In this document: one piece after another, positions 55,375-64,000 of the stretch
Numbering within the stretch: position 1 is the first letter of the stretch
How the letters are laid out: each line of letters opens with the position of its first letter
Source: Pseudomonas sp. FP453
GTDB lineage: Bacteria > Pseudomonadota > Gammaproteobacteria > Pseudomonadales > Pseudomonadaceae
Direction of reading: 5' to 3'
NCBI RefSeq assembly: GCF_030687495.1
Contig: NZ_CP117435.1
Location: forward strand, 6,142,501-6,206,500
DNA: 64,000 bases
Program-made: the position numbers and the translations under genes
The notes under the pieces: generated by a model
What the model was told of the DNA's origin: nothing
The model's database searches: none
Seen by the model: only the letters and a program-made list of their open reading frames with translations

Positions 55375-55463
55375 TGTGGGAGCTGGCTTGCCTGCGATGG
55401 CGGTATGTCAGTACCAGATGTGCAAGCTGACACACCGCCATCGCAGGCAAGCCAGCTCCCACA
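55375..55463. repeat. REPIN (inverted REP pair), second copy
   Basis: Same 24-base arms as at 3171-3257, extended inward by GGCGGT and ACCGCC so the stem is about 30 bp. It lies between converging genes. Confidence 0.92.
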
Positions 55464-55478
55464 TTGGGTTTTGTGTGT

Positions 55479-56351
55479 TTACAGATCTATCGGCGTGGCT
55501 TCAAAGCGCACCCGCGGATGCGCAATCCGATCCTGAGCCCGCACCAGCTCCAGCTCATAACTCGCACACGCCTGGGTTTCCAGCAGCACTTCATGCACCG
55601 CCGCTGCGGTGAACTCGAAAGCCGCCACCAGGCTGTCGCCCAGCAGCACCCGCGCCAGGAATAGGCCGGAAGTCAGGTCACCCACCCCCACCGGCTGACG
55701 CGGAAACGCCAGCAACGGCCGGCGCAGGTGCCAGCTGCCGTCGTGGGTCACCAGCAGCATCTCGAAACCTTCCGGCAACTTGCCCGGATAATCCAAATGT
55801 TTAACCAGCACTGCCTTCGGCCCGCGCGCCAACAAGGCCTTGGCCATGGCCAGGCAATCGAACAGCGACTGCGGCTTGCGCCCGGCAAAGCTGTCCAGCT
55901 CCAGCTGGTTGGGGCACAGGAAGTCAGCCATGGCCGCCGCTTCGTCCAGCAGGAAATCGCTGACTTCCTGCGGCACGATGCAGCCCTTTTCCGGGTGACC
56001 CATGACCGGGTCGCAGAGGTACAGGGCCTTGGGGTTGATCGCCTTGATGCGCGCCACCCCGGTCAGGATCGCCCTGCCCTGATCGGCACTGCCCAGGTAG
56101 CCGGACAGCACCGCATCGCAGTTGCCCAACTCGCCAATCGCCGCAATGCCTTCCACCAGCGCCGGAATCTGCTGCGGCGCCAACACTTCGCCGGCCCACT
56201 GGCCATACTGGGTGTGGTTGGAGAACTGCACCGTGTTCAGCGGCCAGACGTTCACCCCGACGCGCTGCATGGGGAACACGGCGGCGCTGTTTCCGGCGTG
56301 GCCAAAGACCACATGAGACTGGATCGCAAGCAGATGAGGTGTGCGTTTCAT
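55479..56351 (-). CDS. pdxY: Pyridoxal kinase PdxY
   Basis: PdxY (290 aa) phosphorylates pyridoxal to PLP in the salvage pathway. It belongs to the ribokinase-like fold. Diagnostic stretches are [20 protein letters not shown] at the start, [14 protein letters not shown] near residue 37, [16 protein letters not shown] near residue 118, and the catalytic motif [13 protein letters not shown] near residue 225 containing the base Asp. Neighbours DUF3301 (divergent) and a Kef-type antiporter match Pseudomonas synteny. Confidence 0.96.
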   Translation of the reverse strand: MKRTPHLLAIQSHVVFGHAGNSAAVFPMQRVGVNVWPLNTVQFSNHTQYGQWAGEVLAPQQIPALVEGIAAIGELGNCDAVLSGYLGSADQGRAILTGVARIKAINPKALYLCDPVMGHPEKGCIVPQEVSDFLLDEAAAMADFLCPNQLELDSFAGRKPQSLFDCLAMAKALLARGPKAVLVKHLDYPGKLPEGFEMLLVTHDGSWHLRRPLLAFPRQPVGVGDLTSGLFLARVLLGDSLVAAFEFTAAAVHEVLLETQACASYELELVRAQDRIAHPRVRFEATPIDL

Positions 56352-56468
56352 GCAGGGAATGTCCGTAAAGCCATTGAGATTCTGGCCGCGCAGTATGCGA
56401 CTAAACGCAGCCTGTACGACAGACCGGCGACACAGTTAAGCTGCTCTCACTTTGTTGGAGTTTTTCGC

Positions 56469-56864
56469 ATGCTGACCCTGGGAAATATCTTCGTGTTGAT
56501 GCTGCTGGCGACCGGCGCCGCCTGGGTGTGGCACAACCACGGCCTGCGCGAGCGCGCGCTGGAGCGGGTCAAGCAGCATTGCGCCAAGCTCGACATCGAA
56601 CTGCTCGACGGCGCCGTGGCGCTCAAGCGCATCGGGTTTGTGAAGGATGCCAAGGGCCGCCGGCGCCTGGCACGCATCTACAATTTCGAGTTCACCGTGA
56701 CCGGCGAAAGCCGTCATCCGGGGACCATCACCCAATTCGGCGCCCACAGCGCGCAGATCGAACTGGCGCCCTACCCGTTCGAGATCAAGACGCCGCTGCC
56801 CAGCGCCGACGTGATCGAGCTGAGCCAATGGCGCCAGGACCACGCCAGCAAGAACCGTCACTGA
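56469..56864 (+). CDS. DUF3301 domain-containing protein
   Basis: A 131-residue protein with one N-terminal membrane anchor (MLTLGNIFVLMLLATGAAWV) followed by LRERALERVKQHCAKLDIEL and LLDGAVALKRIGFVKDAKGR, the DUF3301 pattern. It is probably an inner-membrane protein with a soluble domain; function unknown. GGAG lies eight bases before the ATG. Its 3' end overlaps the end of the CobW-like gene on the opposite strand by seven bases. Confidence 0.88.
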   Translation: MLTLGNIFVLMLLATGAAWVWHNHGLRERALERVKQHCAKLDIELLDGAVALKRIGFVKDAKGRRRLARIYNFEFTVTGESRHPGTITQFGAHSAQIELAPYPFEIKTPLPSADVIELSQWRQDHASKNRH

Positions 56865-57832
56865 CGACAGGCGGCCAGCGCGGCCTGTAGCGCCGCCACG
56901 TCCTGTGGCGCGCTGAAGATCAATTCGATACGTGAATCGCGGCGCCATTCGCTGGGTTGCCAGGTGAGCGGGCTGCTATCCACCGCGTTGGCGCTGAGCC
57001 AGCCTTCGCCGCTGTGGATAACCAGTTTGGCGCGGCGCCATTCAAGGCCTGTGAGCCACTGATGCAGGCGCTCGGCGTTAAATCGCTGGCTCGGGTGCCA
57101 GCGCCAACCGATGCTCCAGCCGCCTTCCTGGGCCTGACTCAGGCAGATAGGCAGCGCGGGGTCGCTCCAGATCGCCGGCATTTGCGCCAACCCTTTGGGC
57201 ACGTCGAAGTTATCCACTGCCCCGTACCCTTGGGCATTCAAGCCTGGCAACTGTTTGAGGGGCATGTGCGCCTGGCGCGTCCAGTAGAGCGGGCAATCGG
57301 GTAACTGCCGTTCGATGGCCTGGCGTTGTGCGGCATCCAGCCCTTCATCCTTGTTCAACACCAACAACCCCGCACTGGCCAGCGCTTCTTGTTGCGCCTG
57401 CGGCAAGGGTTTACCGGCCGCCAGGGCCTGGGCATCCAGTACCAGTACGCACGGCTGAACTGCCAGCACGGCCTGCCACGGCGCCGCCTTGAGTTGCTTG
57501 AGCAACTGCGCGGGATGGCCCAGCCCCGACGGTTCGATAAACAGCCGATCCGGCTTGGCCTTACGCAGCAAACGGCCCAGGCCGACCTGGAACGGTGCGC
57601 CATTCACACAGCACAAGCAGCCGCCGGCGACTTCGCCCAAGGCAATGCCGTCGTCGTCCAGGGTCAGTAGCGCGGCGTCCAGGCCAATCTGCCCAAACTC
57701 ATTGATCAGCACGGCCCAACGTTCGTTGGCCGGGCGTTGGGCGAGCAGGTGCTTGATCAGGCTGGTCTTGCCGGCGCCCAGGGGACCGGCAATCACGTGA
57801 GTGGGAATGTTCTGCAACATGGAAGGCATCAT
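56858..57832 (-). CDS. CobW/COG0523 GTPase, zinc-type metallochaperone
   Basis: A 324-residue G3E GTPase. Walker A is GPLGAGKTSLIKHLL near residue 16. The metal-binding CXCC motif is GGCLCCVNGAPF near residue 70, and the guanine-specificity motif reads LNKDEG instead of NKxD. It is the last gene of a minus-strand zinc-starvation operon behind dksA2. COG0523 proteins in such contexts deliver or hoard zinc for essential enzymes. It differs clearly from the second CobW gene at 58509, so they are not recent duplicates. Confidence 0.88.
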   Translation of the reverse strand: MMPSMLQNIPTHVIAGPLGAGKTSLIKHLLAQRPANERWAVLINEFGQIGLDAALLTLDDDGIALGEVAGGCLCCVNGAPFQVGLGRLLRKAKPDRLFIEPSGLGHPAQLLKQLKAAPWQAVLAVQPCVLVLDAQALAAGKPLPQAQQEALASAGLLVLNKDEGLDAAQRQAIERQLPDCPLYWTRQAHMPLKQLPGLNAQGYGAVDNFDVPKGLAQMPAIWSDPALPICLSQAQEGGWSIGWRWHPSQRFNAERLHQWLTGLEWRRAKLVIHSGEGWLSANAVDSSPLTWQPSEWRRDSRIELIFSAPQDVAALQAALAACRQ

Positions 57833-57864
57833 TCAGGCCGTGTAGAGGGTTTGATCCTACGCGG

Positions 57865-58509
57865 TTATGCGAGCCAATCCAGCGTCAGGATCAAGCGGCG
57901 CTCGTCCGCTTTTAATGCCGGTGAACGATGGATCAGGCCATGGCCTTCGTTACCGTGCCATTTAGTGCCCTTGAGCAGCGCGACTTCGCCGCAGTGGATC
58001 TGCTCGATGCGCTCGCTCGGTTCGGCATCGGCCTGACTCAGCTGGCGACGATCCATCACCCCTTCGCGCAACCACTGGCTGCCAATGCCGGCGTAGGTGG
58101 TGATCAACCGCACCGGCACGTGATCGACGTGAAAACGCGGGCACATGGCCTTGTCCAACAGGCGCAAGCGCACGCCAATGCGCTTGGCGCCCAGCAGGCA
58201 GGCGAATGCGCTGACCAGCCACGAGACATCGGCGATAAAGCCCTCATAGCCTTCAAGATCACGGCAACTGGACGCCAGGTCCTGCAAATTCGGCACTGCA
58301 TCTTCGCTGTCGAGTTCGACCACCATGGAATCGGCCAACGGCTCGTTGAGCGATACGAGCAAGGCGCCGAACTCGGCGATGTGCAGGGGCAATTGGCGCT
58401 GCCACAGCGCCAGGTTCACGCCGTCTTCGAGGATATCGGACAGGGCCAACGGGGTTTCCCCGCGGGTCTGGCGAATCACGGGACGCAGGGGGATTACCGG
58501 GGCGAGCAT
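57865..58509 (-). CDS. DUF1826 domain-containing protein
   Basis: A 214-residue protein, DUF1826 by its pattern FHVDHVPVRLITTYAGIGSQ and GEVALLKGTKWHGNEGHGLI with RSPALKADERRLILTLD. The conserved His and Asp residues could form a metal site, but activity is unknown. The start overlaps the stop of the upstream CobW gene by one base, and it lies in the Zur-type operon. In other pseudomonads DUF1826 genes accompany COG0523 GTPases in zinc-limitation loci. Confidence 0.87.
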   Translation of the reverse strand: MLAPVIPLRPVIRQTRGETPLALSDILEDGVNLALWQRQLPLHIAEFGALLVSLNEPLADSMVVELDSEDAVPNLQDLASSCRDLEGYEGFIADVSWLVSAFACLLGAKRIGVRLRLLDKAMCPRFHVDHVPVRLITTYAGIGSQWLREGVMDRRQLSQADAEPSERIEQIHCGEVALLKGTKWHGNEGHGLIHRSPALKADERRLILTLDWLA

Positions 58510-59717
58510 CAGGCAGCTGCCTCCTCATACCAAGGGCCAAAAGGATCGGCCAGCAAGCGCCAACCTTCGACGCCCAGGGCCATTTCTTCATCGTTGAGCA
58601 GGCAGGCGTCCAGTTCGGCGCGCATGGCGGCGAAGTCGATGTTCTGCCCGATAAACACCAGTTCCTGGCGGCAATCGCCGGTGCTCAGTTGCCAGTTGCC
58701 CATGATCGCCGCGACGTTTTCTTCGTCCTGCGGCCACTGGCTTTTGGGCACGAAGCGCCACCAGCGTCCGGCAAAACCATGGCGCATCAGGCCACCCGCC
58801 TGGGACCAACTGCCGGCGTCCTGGTGCTTGCTGGCCAGCCAGAAAAAGCCCTTGGAGCGCAGCAGTTTGCCGTTGACCCAAGGGCGGTCGATGAAGTCAA
58901 AAAAACGCTGCGGATGGAACGGCCGGCGCGCGCGGTAAGCGGTGGAGGCGATGCCGTACTCTTCGGTTTCCGGCACATGTTCGCCGCGCAATTCCTGCAA
59001 CCAGCCCGGAGCCTGGGCCGCACGCTCGAAGTCGAAGCGCCCGGTATTGAGGATCTTGTGCAGCGGCACTTCGCCCATGACCATCGGGATGATTTCGGCC
59101 TGGGCGTTGAGGCGTTCGAGGATCGCCATCAGCTCTTCGCGTTCGCGGCTGCTGATCAGGTCGATCTTGCTGATCAGGATCACGTCGGCGAATTCGATCT
59201 GTTCAATCAGCAGGTCGGTGATCGAGCGCTCATCTTCTTCGCCGAGGGTTTCGCCGCGGGAAGCGAGGCTTTCGGCGGCCTGGTAGTCGAGCAGGAAGTT
59301 CATGCCATCGACCACGGTGACCATGGTGTCCAGGCGGGCGATATCAGCCAGGCTTTGCTCGTTTTCATCGCGAAAGGTGAAGGTTTCCGCCACCGGCAAT
59401 GGCTCGGAAATGCCGGTGGACTCGATCAGCAGGTAATCGAAACGACCTTCCTTGGCGAGTTTTCCCACTTCCAGCAGCAAGTCTTCACGCAAGGTGCAGC
59501 AGATGCAGCCGTTGCTCATCTCCACCAGCTTTTCTTCGGCGCGGTTGAGGGTGACGTCGCGCTGGACTTCGCTGCCGTCGATGTTGATTTCGCTCATATC
59601 GTTGACGATCACCGCCACCCGCAGGTTTTCGCGGTTGCGCAGGACGTAGTTGAGCAGCGTGCTTTTACCGGCGCCGAGAAAGCCGGACAACACAGTAACG
59701 GGGAGACGATTGGGCAT
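58509..59717 (-). CDS. CobW/COG0523 GTPase (ZigA/YjiA-like zinc chaperone)
   Basis: A 402-residue G3E GTPase. Walker A is [17 protein letters not shown] at about residue 9. The CXCC motif is [14 protein letters not shown] near residue 75. Other motifs are [18 protein letters not shown] and ISKIDL. A C-terminal CobW_C domain begins near residue 275 ([16 protein letters not shown]). It is close to ZigA-type zinc metallochaperones. The start at 59717 ([10 protein letters not shown]) is firm by homology; the frame extends upstream into dksA2. It lies 25 bases after dksA2 in the same operon. Confidence 0.93.
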   Translation of the reverse strand: MPNRLPVTVLSGFLGAGKSTLLNYVLRNRENLRVAVIVNDMSEINIDGSEVQRDVTLNRAEEKLVEMSNGCICCTLREDLLLEVGKLAKEGRFDYLLIESTGISEPLPVAETFTFRDENEQSLADIARLDTMVTVVDGMNFLLDYQAAESLASRGETLGEEDERSITDLLIEQIEFADVILISKIDLISSREREELMAILERLNAQAEIIPMVMGEVPLHKILNTGRFDFERAAQAPGWLQELRGEHVPETEEYGIASTAYRARRPFHPQRFFDFIDRPWVNGKLLRSKGFFWLASKHQDAGSWSQAGGLMRHGFAGRWWRFVPKSQWPQDEENVAAIMGNWQLSTGDCRQELVFIGQNIDFAAMRAELDACLLNDEEMALGVEGWRLLADPFGPWYEEAAA

Positions 59718-59742
59718 CAGGTATTCCTCATCAGGTGGCCGG

Positions 59743-60147
59743 TCAAATCGCCCGTTTATGGCGTTCGCGCAGCTCTTCACGTTCTTTGGCTTCGATACAC
59801 AGGGTGGCGGTAGGACGCAGCAACAAGCGCTGTAGGCCGATGGGCTCGCCGGTTTCACGGCACCAGCCGTATTCGCCACGGGCGAGCAGTTCGAAGGCGT
59901 CGTCGATCTTGTCCAGCAGCTTCTTTTCGCGCTCCAGCAGGCGCAGCTGCCATTGCCGTTGTTCTTCGGCGCTGCCGACATCGGCGGGGTCGCTGTTGGG
60001 CTCTTGCTCGCGCAGCAACTGGAACTCGGCGTCGATGCGCGCTTGCAGCTCATTGCGCTGGGCCAACAGCAGTTCGCGGAAGAAGCCTTGCTGGGCTTCG
60101 TTCATGTAGTCGGCGGGCGGTTGGGCCAGCAGGTCTTGTCTAGTCAT
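59743..60147 (-). CDS. dksA2: Zinc-independent DksA paralogue DksA2
   Basis: A 134-residue DksA/TraR-family RNA-polymerase-binding protein. A long coiled coil ([20 protein letters not shown] onward) with the acidic tip [12 protein letters not shown] precedes the finger. The finger reads [15 protein letters not shown] and then [12 protein letters not shown], so only the first Cys of each expected CXXC pair is kept and zinc cannot be bound by four cysteines. This is the hallmark of DksA2, which replaces zinc-containing DksA when zinc is scarce. A Zur box lies 34 bases upstream. Confidence 0.94.
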   Translation of the reverse strand: MTRQDLLAQPPADYMNEAQQGFFRELLLAQRNELQARIDAEFQLLREQEPNSDPADVGSAEEQRQWQLRLLEREKKLLDKIDDAFELLARGEYGWCRETGEPIGLQRLLLRPTATLCIEAKEREELRERHKRAI

Positions 60148-60180
60148 GGGGAGCGGGTCACGGGTCAGGCTGTGCTTTTA

Positions 60181-60195
60181 TGTTATAGTATAACA
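60181..60195. promoter_or_regulatory. Zur box between dksA2 operon and small secreted protein gene
   Basis: TGTTATAGTATAACA is a perfect dyad (seven-base arms around one centre base) that matches the Pseudomonas Zur motif GTTATAnTATAAC. It is 34 bases from dksA2 and 82 bases from the divergent gene at 60277. Confidence 0.85.
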
Positions 60196-60276
60196 ATACA
60201 AATAAGATCCCAATCCCCCTTGCTCGCCACGACGAAGGGCGCAATGCTTGAGCACTTTCCAGCCTTGAGAAACCTT

Positions 60277-60645
60277 ATGAAATACCTGGCGTGCGCCCTG
60301 TTATTGGCCGTGGCAGGCCCGGCCTGCGCCCAAGTGCCGAGCCTGCTGGCGAAGTGCACGCGCAGCGCCAACCTGCTGGCCTGCGTGGACCCGCAAGGCA
60401 ATGCCTACAGCGTGGCGACGGTCGGCAGCACCACGTATTTGCGCGGTTTCGAGGTGCTCGGCAAACGCCGCTGGGCACAGACCAACAGCCGTTATGGGCA
60501 ACTCACGTTCTTTACCGGGCTGGCCTCGGACGGTGAGGCGTGGGTGGGTTACACGCGGCGTGTGGGCTGGACCACGATCAACCGGTTTTCCAGTTCCGGT
60601 GGTTCCAGCGCCAAGTTCACCTGCAGCCGGATCACCGGCTGTTAG
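60277..60645 (+). CDS. Small secreted protein with four cysteines, divergent from dksA2
   Basis: A 122-residue protein with signal peptide MKYLACALLLAVAGPACA, cut before QVPSLL. The mature part has four Cys: LLAKC and LLACVDP near its start, and KFTCSRITGC at its very end, which could form two disulfides or a metal site. No family is recognised. It faces the Zur box and its stop overlaps tail-to-tail with the amidase stop by three bases. A zinc-stress function in the periplasm is possible but only suggested by context. Confidence 0.75.
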   Translation: MKYLACALLLAVAGPACAQVPSLLAKCTRSANLLACVDPQGNAYSVATVGSTTYLRGFEVLGKRRWAQTNSRYGQLTFFTGLASDGEAWVGYTRRVGWTTINRFSSSGGSSAKFTCSRITGC

Positions 60646-61844
60646 ACCTGGCCGGCCTTCTGTTCCTGGGCCCAGGCCATGTAGCTGTTCATTGGTGGAT
60701 TCTTCTGGAAATACTTCTTCAACCCGTCGAACAAACCATCCGCGACCGCCTGTTGATGACGCGCCGTGACCAGACGCTCAGCGTCGCGGGTATTGGAGAT
60801 AAACCCGGTCTCCACCAGGATCGACGGCACGTCCGGTGACTTGAGCACCGCGAATCCAGCCTGCTCCACGCGCTTCTGATGCAGGGTGGTGATGCCTTCC
60901 AGGCTGCCCAGGATCGAGCTGCCCAGTTGCAGGCTGGAGGCGATGGTGGCGTTCATCGACATATCCAGAATCACCCCCGCCAACATCGGGTCCTTGTCCT
61001 TGAGATTGAGCAGCGTGGTGGCGCCCAGCAAATCCGCACCGTTCTCACGCTGCGCCATGAAGCGCGCCGTAGCCGACGTCGCGCCCCCTTCCGACAACGC
61101 ATACACCGACGCTCCCGACGCGGTCAGCCGTGGCGCAGCATCCGCATGCACCGAGATGAACATATCGGCCTTGTGCTGACGGGCGATATCCACGCGTTTG
61201 CGCAGCGGCACGAAGAAGTCATCGTTGCGCACCAACTTCACGTCAAAGCCCTTCTCACGCTTCAAACGCTTGGCCAGCAACTGGGCGATGGACAGCACCA
61301 CGTCTTTTTCGCGCTGGCCTTTGGAGCCGATGGCACCCGGGTCTTTACCGCCGTGGCCGGGGTCGACCACCACGATGATGTCGCGCTTGGGGTGCGCCTT
61401 GTCCGTGATGGGCGCGGGCTCAGCGGCGATTTGCCGAGGCGCTAGGGTGCTGCTGGTCAAGTCCAGCACCAGGCGGTGACCTTGGCCATCCTGCGGCGGC
61501 AGCAGAAAGCTGTTGAGCTGCATCGGCGCGGCCAGGTCCAGCACGATGCGCGTGTCCGCCTTGCCGAAATGCCCCGAGCGGATCGACGTGATGCCGCTGT
61601 TCTTCAAGGCCAACTGCGAAAAATCACCACTGAGCCCGGCGCCGCTCAGGTCGATGATCAAGCGTTCCGGCGAAGTCAGGGAAAAGGTCTTGTACTGCAC
61701 CGGCCCGCTGAGGTCGAACACCAAGCGCAGCTTGTCCGCCGAGCGCCACAGGCGCGCATTGCTGATCTGCGTGGCGTGGGCGGCAAACGGCAAGGTGAAC
61801 AACGGGCTGACCAGGAGCAGGTTGAGGAGCTGACGTCTGTGCAT
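60642..61844 (-). CDS. N-acetylmuramoyl-L-alanine amidase with AMIN domain (AmiA/AmiC-like)
   Basis: A 400-residue periplasmic zinc amidase. The signal peptide ends PFAAHA. An AMIN domain occupies residues about 25-130 (LRLVFDLSGPVQYKTFSLTS, LDLAAPMQLNSF). The Amidase_3 domain follows from residue 165: IIVVVDPGHGGKDPGAIGS with zinc-ligand His, ADMFISVHADAA with the second His, and VETGFISNTRDAERL with the catalytic Glu. It cleaves peptide side chains from murein glycan. The Zur box 83 bases upstream suggests an extra copy made under zinc starvation, alongside housekeeping amidases. P. aeruginosa has an amidase in its equivalent locus. Confidence 0.93.
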   Translation of the reverse strand: MHRRQLLNLLLVSPLFTLPFAAHATQISNARLWRSADKLRLVFDLSGPVQYKTFSLTSPERLIIDLSGAGLSGDFSQLALKNSGITSIRSGHFGKADTRIVLDLAAPMQLNSFLLPPQDGQGHRLVLDLTSSTLAPRQIAAEPAPITDKAHPKRDIIVVVDPGHGGKDPGAIGSKGQREKDVVLSIAQLLAKRLKREKGFDVKLVRNDDFFVPLRKRVDIARQHKADMFISVHADAAPRLTASGASVYALSEGGATSATARFMAQRENGADLLGATTLLNLKDKDPMLAGVILDMSMNATIASSLQLGSSILGSLEGITTLHQKRVEQAGFAVLKSPDVPSILVETGFISNTRDAERLVTARHQQAVADGLFDGLKKYFQKNPPMNSYMAWAQEQKAGQV

Positions 61845-61926
61845 GACAAATACCGCAGATAAAGGAGCGTCCGTACTCGACAGGGCTGAAAAAAGGCTGG
61901 AGCAGAATATTCATCGTCGATGTTAT

Positions 61927-61941
61927 TGTTATACTATAACA
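61927..61941. promoter_or_regulatory. Zur box between amidase gene and folE2
   Basis: TGTTATACTATAACA is the exact reverse complement of the first Zur box. It is 32 bases from folE2 and 83 bases from the amidase start, nearly the same spacing as at the first box. Confidence 0.87.
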
Positions 61942-61972
61942 TGTCTAATTATTACCAACGATGGACCTGCTT

Positions 61973-62863
61973 ATGAATGCGCTGACTCTGCCGGATATCG
62001 CCGCGCAGGCTTCACGCCAAGCCTTGCCACTTGACTGGGTGGGCATGTGCGGCATCGCCCTGCCGATCCTGATCGACGGCCAACGCCTCAGCGCCCGCGC
62101 CGATGCCGGCGTCAGCCTGGACGACGGTGAAGCCCGTGGCATTCATATGTCACGCCTGTACCTGGCGCTGGAAATGCTTGAGCAACAGCCGCTTACGCCT
62201 GCACTTCTGCGTAATGTACTGCAGCGTTTCCTCGACACACATGAAGGTTTATCTAAGAACGCCTACCTGCGCATCCACACCGATTTGCTGCTCAAACGCC
62301 CGGCGTTGATCAGCCCTTTGGCTGGCTGGAAGGCCTACCCGGTGAGCCTCGAAGCGCGCCTGGAAAACCAGATGTTCCACGTGGAACTAAAAATTGACGT
62401 TACCTACTCATCAACCTGCCCTTGCTCCGCCGCCCTCGCCAGGCAGTTGATTCAGCAGCAATTTCTCGACGACTTCAGCAATACGCCGCTCAAGCACGAA
62501 GACGTCCTCAACTGGCTGGGCAGCGCCAACGGCATCATCGCCACGCCCCACAGCCAGCGCAGCACTGCGCAGTTAAATATCCAATTGCAAGGCTCAGACC
62601 TGGCGCTGACTGAGTTGATCGACCACGCCGAAGCGGCCCTCGGCACCGCCGTACAAACCGCCGTAAAACGTGCGGACGAACAAGCCTTCGCCCTGGCCAA
62701 CGGGCAGAACCTGATGTTCTGCGAAGACGCCGCCCGCCGCCTGAACCTCGCCTTGAAACGCTCGGATGCCGTCAAAGCCTTCCACCTGAAAGTGATCCAC
62801 GCCGAAAGCCTGCACGCGCACGATGCCGTGGCTGAAAGTCGCTGGACGAGACACCCTGCATGA
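61973..62863 (+). CDS. folE2: GTP cyclohydrolase FolE2 (GCYH-IB)
   Basis: A 296-residue type IB GTP cyclohydrolase, which makes dihydroneopterin triphosphate from GTP for folate synthesis and replaces the zinc-dependent FolE under zinc limitation. It shows LDWVGMCGIALPI near residue 22, EARGIHMSRLYLALE near residue 57 and the active-site Cys in TYSSTCPCSAALARQL near residue 148. The ATG at 61973 is chosen. Its stop overlaps the start of the ABC ATPase gene by four bases, so folE2 and the metal transporter are one operon. Confidence 0.95.
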   Translation: MNALTLPDIAAQASRQALPLDWVGMCGIALPILIDGQRLSARADAGVSLDDGEARGIHMSRLYLALEMLEQQPLTPALLRNVLQRFLDTHEGLSKNAYLRIHTDLLLKRPALISPLAGWKAYPVSLEARLENQMFHVELKIDVTYSSTCPCSAALARQLIQQQFLDDFSNTPLKHEDVLNWLGSANGIIATPHSQRSTAQLNIQLQGSDLALTELIDHAEAALGTAVQTAVKRADEQAFALANGQNLMFCEDAARRLNLALKRSDAVKAFHLKVIHAESLHAHDAVAESRWTRHPA

Positions 62864-63528
62864 TCACCTGCACCGCATTACGCTGGGGCGCGCCAGGCCA
62901 ACCGCTGACCCCCGCCCTCGATCTCACCCTGCAACAAGGCAGCCTCACCGGCATCATCGGCGCCAACGGCACCGGCAAAAGCAGCCTGCTCAAAGTCATC
63001 GCCGGCCTGCAAAAGCCGCTGGCGGGCAAAGTGCGCGTGGACGTCTCACGGCGTGGCGGCCTGTCGTTCCTGCCCCAGCAACAGCACCTCGACCGCCAGT
63101 TCCCCATCAGCCTGCAAGAACTGGTCGCCGCTGGCTTCTGGGGCACGAAACTCTCGCCGCAACAACGCAGCCAGCGCCTGGAAGCGGTCCTGGAAGACTG
63201 GTGCCTCAGCGGCCTGCAACATCGCCCGTTGATGGCCTTGTCTGGCGGCGAACTGCAACGCGCCCTGCTCGCCCGCATGAGCCTGGCCGAAGCACCGGTG
63301 TTGCTGCTCGACGAACCTCACGCCGCCCTCGACGAAGACGGCCAGGCGCTGTGCTGGAAACACATCCACGCCTGGCATGACGCCGGCCGCACACTGATCG
63401 TGGTCTGTCACGACCTCGCCTCGGTGCGCCAGCACACCCAACAAGTCGTGCAGATCAAAAGCACTGGCTGCGTGTTCGGCAACAGCAAAGAGCTGATCCG
63501 CCCACAAGCCCAAATGCAGGTGGCCTGA
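62860..63528 (+). CDS. Metal ABC transporter ATP-binding protein (ZnuC-like)
   Basis: A 222-residue ABC ATPase. Walker A is GANGTGKSS near residue 34, the signature LSGGELQRALLARMSLAEAP near residue 125, Walker B VLLLDEPHAALDEDG, and the switch His in VVCHDLASV. The PQQQHLDRQFPISLQELVAAG Q-loop region resembles zinc/manganese uptake ATPases. It should power a zinc importer with the next permease. Position behind folE2 and a Zur box supports zinc as substrate. It may be a second system beside a canonical znuABC elsewhere. Confidence 0.92.
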   Translation: MITCTALRWGAPGQPLTPALDLTLQQGSLTGIIGANGTGKSSLLKVIAGLQKPLAGKVRVDVSRRGGLSFLPQQQHLDRQFPISLQELVAAGFWGTKLSPQQRSQRLEAVLEDWCLSGLQHRPLMALSGGELQRALLARMSLAEAPVLLLDEPHAALDEDGQALCWKHIHAWHDAGRTLIVVCHDLASVRQHTQQVVQIKSTGCVFGNSKELIRPQAQMQVA

Positions 63529-64000
63529 TGCACTTCGCCGCCCACCTGTGGATGCCGTTCGTTGATTTTGTCTTCATGCGCCGCGCACTGATCGGCGGGC
63601 TCGTTCTGGCATGCAGCACCGCGCCCCTCGGCGTGTTCCTGATCCTGCGCCGCATGAGCCTGATCGGTGACGCCGTGGCCCACGGCATCCTGCCCGGCGC
63701 CGCCCTCGGCTTCTGGTTTGCCGGCCTCAGCCTGCCCGCGCTGACCATCGGCGGCCTCGGCGCCGGCCTGAGCATGGCCGGCCTGTCCGCGTGGATCACC
63801 CGCCGCACCGGCCTGCGCGAAGACGCCAGCCTCGCCGCTATCTACCCGATCTCCCTCGCCGCTGGCGTGCTGATCCTCGGCCTCGCCGGCAAGCGCCTGG
63901 ACCTGCTGCACCTGCTGTTTGGCTCAGCCCTGGCGGTGGACGAAACCACCCTCACCGGCATGCTCTGGGTCACTGGGTTCAGCCTGATCGCCATGGCGCT
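63528..64000 (+). CDS. Metal ABC transporter permease, ZnuB-like (cut by window edge)
   Basis: The first 157 codons of an ABC-3 family permease: MHFAAHLWMPFVDFVFMRRA, then LIGGLVLACSTAPLGVFLIL and RRMSLIGDAVAHGILPGAAL, which contains the family motif, followed by further membrane segments. The ATG overlaps the stop of the ATPase gene (TGATG). The rest of the gene, and presumably a substrate-binding protein gene, lie beyond the right edge. Confidence 0.93.
   Translation, partial: MHFAAHLWMPFVDFVFMRRALIGGLVLACSTAPLGVFLILRRMSLIGDAVAHGILPGAALGFWFAGLSLPALTIGGLGAGLSMAGLSAWITRRTGLREDASLAAIYPISLAAGVLILGLAGKRLDLLHLLFGSALAVDETTLTGMLWVTGFSLIAMA

Overview
The window looks like a chromosomal segment of a fluorescent-group Pseudomonas. 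Coding regions are GC-rich. Typical Pseudomonas palindromic REP and REPIN elements sit between genes. Several neighbourhoods match arrangements I know from pseudomonads: pstS next to an MFS transporter, pycR/pycAB, a hexR-like regulator near a GGDEF-EAL protein and uvrD, pdxY next to a DUF3301 gene, and a Zur-controlled dksA2/folE2/CobW block. All assignments come from reading the protein and DNA sequence; no database search was run.

Layout. 1-1556: first codons of pstS with a Pho box, then an MHS-type MFS transporter. 1796-5833: a thioesterase, a hexose-6-phosphate mutarotase, a DUF3299 protein, a GlsB-like membrane protein, and purEK behind a leader that contains a terminator. 6214-6849: an AT-richer gene for a protein resembling a metzincin with a degenerate zinc site. 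6907-12306: LysR regulator, aspA, AGCS symporter and L-asparaginase, an aspartate/asparagine use module. 12412-28383: two homologous giant DUF6543 (dermonecrotic-toxin-like) genes in the same orientation. The first is broken by four +1 frameshifts in homopolymers. Between them lie genes with a polyamine flavour: AraC, acetylpolyamine amidohydrolase, PotF-like binding protein, MocR, PaiB-like and two GNATs. 28405-32574: homocysteine S-methyltransferase, an amino-acid ABC binding protein and permease without ATPase, and a small autotransporter whose ribosome-binding site lies in a perfect hairpin. 32703-43731: pycBA with divergent pycR, an RpiR regulator, a PAS-GGDEF-EAL protein and uvrD.

44935-52217 is the most interesting part. 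A Fur-box-preceded FecI-type sigma factor and FecR-type anti-sigma regulator are followed by a TonB-dependent receptor with an N-terminal signalling domain, a secreted hemophilin-like protein, and a Slam (type XI secretion) outer-membrane translocator. It reads as a cell-surface-signalling-controlled, Slam-dependent hemophore system, functionally parallel to the Has hemophore system but with a different exporter and hemophore fold.

52337-56864: SMI1/KNR4 protein, Kef-type antiporter, thioesterase, pdxY, DUF3301. 56858-64000: a zinc-starvation island with two identical palindromic Zur boxes. Each sits between divergent units: dksA2-CobW-DUF1826-CobW against a small Cys-containing secreted protein, and an amidase against folE2 plus a zinc-type ABC transporter that runs off the right edge.
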